From the NCBI RefSeq assembly GCF_964340395.1, contig NC_135551.1, positions 11,825,379 through 11,889,378 on the forward strand: a stretch of 64,000 nucleotides of DNA, given 5' to 3'. Below, one piece after another: positions 37,901-49,600 of this stretch. The position numbers and the translations under genes were made by a program. The DNA is from Glandiceps talaboti (taxonomy: Eukaryota; Hemichordata; Enteropneusta; Spengelidae). Every line of letters begins with the position of its first letter. Position 1 is the stretch's first letter. A model generated the notes under the pieces. The model was not told the origin of the DNA, searched no databases, and was given only the letters and a program-made list of their open reading frames with translations.

Positions 37901-40900
37901 AGGTCTATTGAATGAGACAGGATTTCTATACCAGGCTGCTACTTGGATCAAACAGTCTACACTAACAACTACCTCATCTACCAGGTATAATGTGAAATCC
38001 CTATATCATAGTAGAATTTGGAATGATTCTGTAGTATTTTATAGTCTCTGGTATATCACATTTTACTTCAAGGAGAGAGATTGATAAGATAACACATTCT
38101 CACAAACTGGAGCTGATATTTCTTCTGTGACACTGTGAAATATCATCTTGATGGTGTGTGTCAGAGAGTGCTGTAAAAGGGGCTTTGGTCAAAGTTTATG
38201 AATGTGTGAATATCATTGACTTTTGTTGTCCACAGTTAAAGTGTATTTGGTCTTAAATAATTACCAGTAGTTTAAAACACCCACTAACAACAGTTATCAT
38301 TATATTCTATATTACTGTCAAGTGTAAGTGCTTAGAATGCTAATATTTTATTCTTGTTTTCACAGTGTGAGGGCGCTAGCAGAATCAGCGGTTGAATTAT
38401 GTGAAATAATTATTAACAGTCTTCCACAAGATGATAATGATAATGATGATGATGATGATGATAGTGATGAGAATGAAGAAAGTCTAAGAAGAAAGTCTCC
38501 TATCATTTATGCCTTACTAGAACTGATGATGCCAACAGATGATGAGTGGGATGAACATCGAATGCAGTTGCCTAGCAATGTAAGAGTTCTGTTTTTACCA
38601 TTGATCATTGAAGTCAGTATACACAGTGTTTTTGGTATAGCTGACTCCACAATGTCATAGTTATTGTAATAATAGCCATGCGGTAATGGAGATAGTAAGA
38701 TATTGGTGTTTCTTAGAACATTATATTGTGTACATTGCTTATTCAATATGAAAAATTTGTATTGAATAATTTCCATAATAGCATTGAAATCTTAAAATTG
38801 ATGCCAACATTTGAGTGTAAATGTAATACTTGCAATTTTTTTAGCAATTTAAAAACTCTTTTTTCCATTTCTATTTTTTGCCTCAACTACAAGCTATATA
38901 GACTATTGACCTTACCATTAGGGTAACCCTATTTTTATAATGTTTCTCATTACTTTTTCATGGCAACTATGGGTTGGTTGGTTGATGTAAAAAAAAAATA
39001 AACAAACAAAAAATCATCTTCATGTTTCTCTGCCTCTCCTTTTCCTCCTCTCTATCTTCTTTTTATTGGATTCCTGGTAACAAGCCCTTTCCCAGCTTCT
39101 CTACACAATTGGCATGTTCTCAGACCCCCTTTCTTGAATAATTTCCATCATGAAAGAAATACTCTGTTCGTGAACAAGTGTCATCATCACTGCCATGACT
39201 GTACATGACATCGACAGTCTAGACACTTGCTTATTCTTGCCAGAGAGGGTGCTGTTCCATAATGAAGTGGGTGAAAATAATTTTTTTTTTTTAGATGATG
39301 ATGTCAGAGCTGAAAATTTGGGTTGGTTGGGAAATGAGAAACAACAAAAATAGTGTTACCCTTATCAGTGTTTATCTAAAATATGTTATACAGTATTTGT
39401 ACTAATTCTAGTAAACTCAAAAAATCATGAATTGATAGATGTATTCAACACTGAAAACTTGTTTTTTTTCTTATCCCTTATACAGTGGAAATCTACATTA
39501 ATGTTGAAGAGGGTCATGACCTTTACTGATATCCCACAATCCTGTACAACTTCCTGTGCAATAGTACCAAGGCACACTTTACTTGCCATATTCTCATCTG
39601 TATTGTTGCAAAAGTGTTGTCATGGTAACAGCATACAGGATGGTCTGGAAGGTGGAGAAGCAAACCTGGAAGCTATAAATGATGCAATTCTAAAACTTGA
39701 AATGAAACATACTGACTGGACTATGGATATAGGAGATATGAAAACACAACTATTGGAGTGTGTGTATGGATTAATATGGTGTAGTAGTGAACTTGGTCTT
39801 GAACTTGGAGCAGGAGAACAGGTATTGTCAACATTTGGTAGATGAATCACAGGGGATTGTTATTGCAAAACAAGTGTAAATCTGGCATGGAACTATATAC
39901 ACAATGAATGAGGAACAAGTTTCAAAGTAGTATTTCTTGAAACTTTTCTTCAACTCAATATTTCTTAGATAATGTAAATGATATAAAATCACAAAATGAC
40001 TCTATATTCATGGTTCCACTCCTGTCAATCAAACAGAACTCTTAGCCAATCACAACTCAGCAAAGTCACGCCTGCTTACAGCCGCCATTTTGTCCCACAT
40101 TGATCGACACTGTACTAGTGAACGTACGACACGTACGTGATTGAGCTGCAGTATTGCCTTTCCAGTTTGTAACTGTGTTTTTGCGACAATTCAAACGAAA
40201 ATGGTGAAAAGATGTGCTTGGGGTACTTGCAAATCAGATGAGCGGTATCTGGGCACCCAACCTACTATCCACTTTGTACCATTCCCCAAACCGAAAACGC
40301 AACTAGAAAAATGTCTGCGGTGGAGAAAGGCGTGTGGCAGACCACACTACCAACTAAATACCGACAAAATCAATAAACACAAGTATGTCTGTTCTAAGGT
40401 AAGAATTATATATCTATACAAATTTATAAATGGTTAAAATTAACTGTTACAGTGTTCTTATTTTGCATTTTTCGCCTCGTGCAAGATTGTTTGTACTGAA
40501 CTTTCTGAAGCTGAACGACCCGGCGTTTGCAAAAATCGAACCATGGCCTCGATCCAAAGGGCAATGTTGTCTGCTTGAACTATTCTTCTTTTTGGTTAAC
40601 ATTTAAGTTCCTGGTTCAAATTTAAACTAACCCAGGGGTGTTTTCAGTAATTTAGACCCCTCAATCGACAGTTTACTCTAAAATTACTTGTCAAGATGTA
40701 TGCGATGTGCCGTATTTATGGACTAATTAGAGAATATACTTCGTTCGTTGAATTAGATATTCAACTTACAGCTGTTTTTGTTTATTTTTAAAAACAGCAC
40801 TTTCCGGGTTCTGATGGCCCAACTGATGTGTGTCCTGACCCGCTGCCAGCAGATGGCAGTTCATATACACCAACAAGACCACCACCGAAGCGAAAGGACA

Positions 40901-43900
40901 AGTGTGATGGTGATTTATCTATTGTGCAGCCGTCAAAGAGAAAATGTCTAGCGCACATATTCGACAATGATCCAGTGTAAGTGAATGTTTACATTTTCGT
41001 TTAGTAGACATGGTTTATGATGGTTCTGTTCGTCATTTGTAGTATATGTTTGTTTAAAAGTTTCAATAAAAATAAATTACCAGTGTATTAATATTCAGAA
41101 CAATACAAACAATATAGATGAGTGAGTTGTATTTTCCAATGTAGAGAAAACATACATTGTAATTTGTACATCGTCATTCATTGACTTTGTGTCATTTTAT
41201 GTATATAATGGACAATATATCTTATCTCTTCACTCCCCCCTCCCCATTCAATATGAATGCATATATGTAATATATACTATAAATCATTTTTTTTTCATAG
41301 TGTATCCATACATCCGCCATTGGTTAGCAGCAGTGGCCTTGTTACAGAGAGAAATGTAGGAACTCAGACAGAATGTGCTTGTAAGTACCAATGTTATTAG
41401 TCTAGTTCAAGTATAGTATACAACAGAGTTGTGATTACTACGATCATCTCCACTCACTACGTATAGTCAAAGGTACCAACAAACCTGTTATCTGGCTAAC
41501 CCGCCTGCTGGGCCAAGAGTAAACAGTGCATGTCAGTAGTAATCCATCACAAACATACAGACAGTTGTAATTAGATACTTCCTTTAGACAATTGCTAATA
41601 TCTACTATGGAACTCTTCATAACGTTGTCATGTTTACATCAATACTGTTGGGGTAGCACAGATTTCTTTGCTAGAGTAATGACCTCTATACATAGTGAGT
41701 GGAGATGATTGTGGTAATCGTAACTATATTGTATAGGAACTAGCCTTACAATGTTATTATATTGTGTATCAAACTGTACAATTTATAGCTCTCTTCTAAA
41801 AAAAAAACATGGAGTTGAGCAGGTGTCCTCTTACATTTGTAAGAGGACACCTACTCAACTCCATGTATGTCAAATCTATTTCAAATTTCTGTACCACCAT
41901 ACATTGACAAAAAAACTTGTGTCATAAGATTTCTACCCAACCGTAAATGTGTCAAAAGATAAACAGTACTTTCTTTACTGACACAAGTAGCATTCTAGAC
42001 ATCAATCTACACACATCATTTTTGTAAACTTATTAATCAGAAACAATCACAATCAGTTTTATTATTCATATATTTTATTGGGGCTGCAAACAAGTATGCC
42101 TGGGACACATACTATTGTGAAAGTCACACTATTACATACTATTATTACATATTACTTTTTGCAAAGGTATGGTTTTGCATACTTTTGGAAAAATGCACAG
42201 AGCTTCTGCAACATCTCCTGCATGTACTCAACATCTGGCAATATTCGTTGAATAAAAACATCTATCTGTGTAAATACAACAAAATCACAAAATTCTGCTC
42301 CTGTTACCATCAACTGGCCCTGTACTTGAGCAAAATATGGATGGGTTCTTTTGAGCACTATTTCACCATCAGGTCCTCGATGCAACATGAAATTTGGCAC
42401 TTCATTCACTGCCTGGTCGATGGTAAGGTTTCTTGCACAGTATGGGCACTTACATTCCATAATTCCACACTTTCCATGGTCGCATACTTTTCCATCTGGG
42501 GTCCCACCTAAAAAGCTAAATTCTGTATTTACAACAAGACCACAGTCATGGATATGTCTGCATGTGTGTACTTCAAGGTATTTTGATTTTGCTTTTGGCT
42601 CATTGCGTTTTCCATATTCTAATGAAGCAGCTGTGATCGATTTATGTTGGAACAAACTATTCAGAAACTTTTCAGATGGAGCAGATTTCCTGTTTAAAAT
42701 TCTACCAAAATTTGATGCTGTTAAACGACATGCTCGTGATTTAATCCAGGTTTCGTTGTTTGCTTGTCCCCTTGTCTCTATTTCAAGTGTCTCTGGGTCA
42801 ATTTGAGAATGTTCTTTATTCAAGGTACGATACTCCTCTGGTAGCTTTATTGGTGCTGTTTTTGGGAGAGTTGTTGGTCCACAACCCATACCATCAGATA
42901 CTTTAGAGGTTTTCATGTTGTTCATCTGAAAGAAAGGGCAATGACAAGTTCATTATAGATTACAAAATTAAATATTTGTGTGTTTTTATCTTACAGGGAC
43001 ATCACCTCTTGACCTACTTGTGCAAACTGCTGAAATGTCGAGATTAGAAAACAAACTGAAAGAAAAGGATGCCACAATAAAAAAACTTCAATCTGAGATA
43101 ACAGAAAGGGACCTAAAAATCAAGAAACTTCAGCAGGATGTCACAAATAATTGTAAATTTGGTGTTGATTGTGTACTGAGAAATCAAAAGAAACTTAAGG
43201 GCCTTTTTAAATACTATACTGGAATTAGTTATGTTAGATTTTTAGCCTTGTTATAATTTCTTTTACCAAATGATACTGTGTTATCTTACAAGAAAGTTAG
43301 GACAGATATAAAAAACCTACCAGGTAAAGATTGTCTCTTGTTATGTTTGTGTCGTTTACGGCATAATTTTGGACTGCGAGACTTAGCAGTAAGGTTTGGT
43401 TTAGGACTACAGTCAGCTGGGGATGTCTTTAATACATGGATTGACCACATGTATTGGAAGTTAGGTCAAATTAGTATTTTGCCTCACAGGAGTATTATTA
43501 TGAATAAAATGCCTGCAGATTTTAAAAGGGACTTTCCAAGAACTGTCATACTGATAGACTGTACTGAATTAAAGACACAACAACCCAGTGCGTTGGCCCT
43601 TAAAAGTCAGTTGTATAGTGATTATAAGTCAAGTACGACACTTAAGAGTTTAATAGGATGTGATCCGTGTGGATCATTACTATTTGTGTCTGAGTTATTT
43701 ACAGGGAATATATCAGATGTACAAATATCTGAACAGAGTGGATTTTTAAAATTGTTGAAACAATTACTAGATAATGGATATCTTAACCCAGGTGATGCTA
43801 TCATGTCTGATAAAGGATTCACAATTCATAAAGAAATATCTGAACTTGGCTTACAACTAAATATTCCTCCTTTTATATCATCATCTTCTCAGATGTCAGT

Positions 43901-46378
43901 GGCAGATACACAGATTACAGAAAAAATAGCAAAACACAGAATCCATATTGAACGCCTCATTGCTAAGATAAAGACTTTTAAAATTGTTTCAGATGTTATA
44001 CAAGCCACTCTTTTTGAGAAGATCAACAGTATTTGGTCAGTGTGTTGTTATCTGACTCTATTTCAAGATGTCTTTGTGAAAGAGAAAACACAATAAACAA
44101 ATAACTGTCAGGACTACTATATACACTCTGTTAATTTGTGGTGTCTTTTATTTACATATCACATCACATATTAAAATATATCCATCAAAGAGTTGTTGAT
44201 TATTTCACATACCTGATAGGATAACATAGATCCCAGCTGCACTTCCCCAAAAGATGTATGTGTTGTTGGTACATCATCTGATAGAGTATATGCCAAGGGT
44301 GTTCCTTTCAGATTCTGTAATATACCTATGTCAGTTGAATTTACTTTTGGTAACCTGAAACATTTGCAAAACACAATTATAAGAGTTAATTACCCGAGTA
44401 TTTAATCTGATAATACACATCCTCTTGAAGAAACCCACAAAATGTTTCTGTGTACTTGCATCAAATTATGTATTTGCTGCACAAGTGTGTGGTGTGATTC
44501 AATTAGTATTTGATGTGTTTAAACGAGACTGATACTATAGCATATTGTAAGACTTGTGGCTAGCAAAATGGCTATGACACACACATATATATGACAGATT
44601 TTAATAAATCATCCAATATTGACATATCCTTTCTAAAGAGATGCCCTCAGAAATGAAATCAAAACATTTTAACTTTTCCCAAGTATACAAAAGTTTGCAA
44701 CATGAAAATGTAATGACAAAATCAAACCATAAATCATGATGGTGTACTGTTTCTTACTTCTTATTACTGTCAACCTGACAGACTATTGGTCTTCTCTTTC
44801 TTGTTTCAATGGTTGGTCTTGCAACTACAACATGATTTATTGGGACTGGTTTTATCTTTGGTCCCCTTGGAACACGCCACTGTTGTGGAATGCTGGTACA
44901 GCTCAGCTGTGCTGGTACATTAGTGAAGTTGTGTAGCTTCAATCCTTGTAGTGACTTTATCAAACCGATGACGTGAACAGTGGCCACTTAACCTGAAATG
45001 AAAATAAACAGCAGTCAGTGTTCAGTTGTTAACAAAATGTATAGACAGTATACAACGCAACGACAAGGATCGTGCACGTACAGGATCTAAGTACGGTGGC
45101 AGGATGTTTCGGATACGGGTAGACATGCAGTATGGTCGAGGTACTGGTACTTACACATACATACAGGCTGACCCTCCATGAAAATATCGACTTCATTCAA
45201 CATACCGGAGTAATAATAAAATAATATCATGAAAAGTTTCCAACCAAAATCAACTCCTTTCATTAGTAGTTAGCGGAAACTATATTTGTATGATTCATGA
45301 ATATGTCAGGCCAGGGCGAGATGAAAGTGATACGGAAGTTGCGTCTACGCAGTGTTTACACAACAGGCAAACACAAAGTTCAAAGTTGAAGTACGTTTGT
45401 TCATATACTTTCCTACGTACCGTAGAGGCTTACGTAGTTCTTTTATGATAACAGCTACAAATAATACAATTTTAGCAATACTGGTGAATTGTTTAAACAT
45501 TTAAAAAAAATTAACTTACCCTGCCTTACAAGAACAGTTGGCATTCGTCACTTTCCTCAGTACTCGTGAAATGTCAACTTCAATTTTGTGCGGTGACTCG
45601 GACTTCCTCATTGATCGCCAGCAACGCGCCAACACTTTCAAATCATTACTAGCGTTATTTATCTTAATGTCATGAACATAACCTTGAGTAAAATAATTGA
45701 GTCCTTTATCCTGTGCCTTTGTGGAAAGACTTGAAACTCCAGGGAGGTAGGCAATTGAGATATCGTCGGGTACGCTCTGCAGACGAATTTGCCGCCATGT
45801 TTTATTACCAGAACAATGTCCCACAAACTCAAAGCTTGTGGGGCGTAGCAACAGTAACCATGGTGGGCGGGGCTTATTACGTAATGTGGAACCATGAATA
45901 GAACCCAAAGTTGACACACATTCCTTTCCCCACTATTGCTACATATAATATTATTAACATGAGAGATATTTATGGAAATACTTCATTTTATTTTGACTAG
46001 GAGCTGAAGAGAGTGTCTGAAAAACAACCTGAGATCTCCTCAGCCTGGAGATTACTGAATTCAAGTTTATCCAAAATGTTATCGGATCTAAAGGCAGGAC
46101 ACTGGGAAATACTGTTATCATCAACTCTGGAAAGGTAGAGTAGATCTTAAACAATTCTGTAAACACTGTGTTTTTGAATTTTATTCAACTGATATGATAG
46201 AATATGTTCAAATGTCAATAATTATACCCTTCTTGAGTTCATGTAGTTTTGTTTTGTTTTTAATTTCATTTTGAATTAACAGCTTGAATTTTTTTCTTCA
46301 ACTTTCCCCTTTGTTACTGTGTTTGTAGACTATGAGTAGGCTGAAATATGTTTGCAAATGTTTTAATAAGTGTGTAAA

Positions 46379-46415
<37 letters not shown>

Positions 46416-46563
46416 ATACATACATACAGCCAGCTGAGGTAGGTACGTACATGTATGAGCAAGTGAATGAATGAATTAAGTCGTGCACGTGTGTGTTTGT
46501 GCGTGTGCATGTGTGTGTATGTATATATGTGTGCGTCTGCGTGCATGCGCACGCACGCACGTG

Positions 46564-46601
<38 letters not shown>

Positions 46602-49600
46602 TGTGAAATCATGTGCCTTTGACGTTGATTTAATTCAGAAAGTCTAACTTACTTTAATATTGCAATCACAACTTTTTCCAGGTCTCTGAAAAATGGAAGT
46701 CTGTGGTCCATGTCCTTAGGATACATGCTATCAAACTGTAAAACCCTGAATAAACTAGAAATAGATGTCTTACAGTGTGCTGGGTCAATGGATAGGTTAG
46801 TATTATAGTTACACTTTATATCATGATATGTGAACAGCTGGTGCATACAGAATACTAGGAATGTATTAAACCAATTACCAATGAATCACTCACCATGGTA
46901 AATACGGTAAAAAAATATTTCAAAAATTGATTTCTGATCATGTTCTTAGGTAAAATAAATGTTTTCAAAAAGTGTGCAAAAAGTAAATGGACACATGATC
47001 TTTTGATGGTAGATAAAGTTATACTAGTTTGTCTCAAATAGTGCTTGCACAGTTCCTTGTAGCGTTTGAGTTATGGTCAACAAACAGACATAACTATGAG
47101 AAAAGATTTCATATGTAAATGCAATAGTTCATGTATAGCAGCTTAACATAGTTGTAAGATTTTGCCTCTCTCTACTGATTACTAGGCATATTTCAGTAAA
47201 TAGTAAAACATATACTGAGTATTTGAAGTAACTTTTCAAAAACAACAAAAATATGTACAAGTTCAGGAACATGTAGAAATGTCATGTGATTTGGTATTTG
47301 ATGTAATTGGTCAATGTTGTGTTGTAGGACTGTCCAATCTAATCTCTAATTATATTTTACTGTGTAACCTACAGATTTGCTGTACTACATGAATCCAGTC
47401 TTCAAACACTTGAGTGTATTATTCCATATTTAAAGTCAGAACACATTCTACAACTAACTGAAATTAACACAGCTGGTATGCTGACCAGTACAGAGGATAA
47501 CATATTGTCAGTATCAGGTAGGTGTTATGGTTTGAAATGTTATAGTGTAGTCAGTATCAGGTAGGTGTTATGGTTTGAAATGTTATAGTGTAGTCAGTAT
47601 CAGGTAGGTGTTATGGTTTGAAATGTTATAGTGTAGTCAGTATCAGGTAGGTGTTATGGTTTGAAATGTTATAGTGTAGTCAGTATCAGGTAGGTGTTAT
47701 GGTTTGAAATGTTATAGTGTAGTCAGTATCAGGTAGGTGTTATGGTTTGAAATGTTATAGTGTAGTCAGTATCAGGTAGGTGTTATGGTTTGAAATGTTA
47801 TAGTGTAGTCAGTATCAGGTAGGTGTTATGGTTTGAAATGTTATAGTGTAGTCAGTATCAGGTAGGTGTTATGGTTTGAAATGTTATAGTGTAGTTAGTA
47901 TCAGGTAGGTGTTATGGTTTGAAATGTTATAGTGTAGTCAGTATCAGGTAGGTGTTATGGTTTGAAATGTTATAGTGTAGTCAGTATCAGGTAGGTGTTA
48001 TGGTTTGAAATGTTATCATAGTCTATCAGGTAGGTGTTATGGTTTGAAATGTTATAGTGTAGTCAGTATCAGGTAGGTGTTATGGTTTGAAATGTTATAG
48101 TGTAGTCAGTATCAGGTAGGTGTTATGGTTTGAAATGTTATCATAGTCTATCAGGTAGGTGTTATGGTTTGAAATGTAATTATCATAGTCTGTACTGTCG
48201 ATTGTTAGTAAAAGCCTGGTGAAAATATAATTTATCAATAGTTTAGTTTTAAATATTTCATTCTCATACCCATAGTTGGTCTTACTACCCAACCACTACA
48301 ACATTGAAATGTTTACAATTTGTCTATTTTGTCATACTTAGGTAGTCTTACTACCCTAGGTGTCCCCAATAAATGCTTCTAGCAGGATACAAACCTCACC
48401 AAAGTACATGTGAAATGTTCAAAATTTATCTATTTTGTCATACTTAGGTAGTCTTACTACCCTAGGTGTCCCCAATAAATGCTTCCAGCAAGATACAAAC
48501 CTCACCAAAGTAGATTTGAAATGTTCAAAATTTATCTATTTTGTCATACTTAGGTAGTCTTACTACCCTAAGTGACCCAATAAATGCTTCTAGCAGGATA
48601 CAAACCTCACCAAAGTATAGGTGAAATGTTCACAATTTATCTATTTTGTCAAACTTAGGTAGTCTTGGTGCCATTTGTGTCCTAAATAAATGCTTCCAGC
48701 AAGATACAAACCTCACCAAAGTACATGTGAAATGTTCAAAATTTATCTATTTTGTCATACTTAGGTAGTCTTACTACCCTAGGTGTCCCCAATAAATGCT
48801 TCCAGCAAGATACAAACCTCACCAAAGTAGATTTGAAATGTTCAAAATTTATCTATTTTGTCAAACTTAGGTAGTCTTACTACCCTAGGTGACCCAATAA
48901 ATGCTTCCAGCAGGATACAATCCTCATCAAAGTAAATTTGAAATGTTCACAATTTATCTATTTTGTCAAACTTAGGTAGTCTTACTACCCTAGGTGTCCC
49001 CAATAAATACTTCTAGCAAGATACAAACCTCACCAAAGTACATTTGAAATGTTCAAAATTTATCTATTTTGTCATACTTAGGTAGTCTTGGTGCCCTTTG
49101 TGTCCTAAATAAATGCTTCCAGCAAGATACAAACCTCACCAAAGATCTTATGTCAAGTGTTTTAAATCTACTGAGTTCATGGAGAGAAGAACATGAAGAT
49201 TTATTTTTGTTTGGTTGGTAAGTCCAAAATATAATCTCCTTTCTGATGAATAGTGCCCTCTAGTGGTAGAAAAGAGAATATTGCTAAAGCACCTTCAGCT
49301 CTATTAGTTGATGTAAACATTCTCAAATTTTATGCCCAAGGGTTCAGCAAAGGTCGTTCTCTTCTCTTCATACATAAGCGCATGCAAGAAAATTTCAAAT
49401 GCCACCATTTTTTGAGAGACAACTGCATAATAATTAATAATACCACATAATGATGATATCAGGATTAAGTATATTATAAGAATCTTTATCATCAATAAAA
49501 AGTACTAAGGTGATAAAATTTGTTTATATAGTCACTTTATTATTTTTATCACCAACCATATTGTAAGCCTGTAGTTGATTCAAAATAATCATATTAATGG

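Larger units (their letters stand above)
40201..44096 (+). pseudogene. THAP-domain DDE transposase of the intron 16 transposon, one in-frame stop
   Basis: Exons 40201-40398, 40798-40976, 41301-41380 and 42997-44096 join in phase (1557 nt). Exons 1-2 encode a THAP zinc finger: C5, C10, C64 and H67 (VCSK|HF) with RWRKACGR; this binds the element's ends. Exon 4 begins [14 protein letters not shown], then a heptad coiled coil (about 43040-43140) and the catalytic core with DCTE (first D), GNISD, IMSDKGF (second D) and [11 protein letters not shown] (E), i.e. an intact DDE triad of the DDE_4 type. TAA at 43254-43256 (codon 239) interrupts the frame between LALL and FLLPND; the same frame then runs 279 codons to the natural stop. 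The exon 4 start was chosen by the TTACAG acceptor. Confidence 0.85.
40007..45898. mobile_element. ISL2EU-type DNA transposon, complete ends, in LTN1 intron 16
   Basis: The ends are TTCATGGTTCCAC at 40007-40019 and its reverse complement at 45886-45898, flanked on both sides by TA (40005-40006 and 45899-45900), consistent with a 2-bp target duplication. The element is about 5.9 kb and carries two convergent spliced genes: THAP-DDE transposase on + (40201-44096) and SWIM/YqaJ nuclease on - (42152-45798). A DDE transposase paired with a YqaJ nuclease is the hallmark of the ISL2EU superfamily. Both genes are damaged, so this copy is probably non-autonomous. Removing it leaves an intron of about 280 bp. 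Confidence 0.8.

Noticed and set aside
42185-42806. Plus-strand ORFs of 108 and 151 codons
   Set aside because: They are antisense shadows of the YqaJ nuclease exon, which has clear catalytic motifs on the minus strand.
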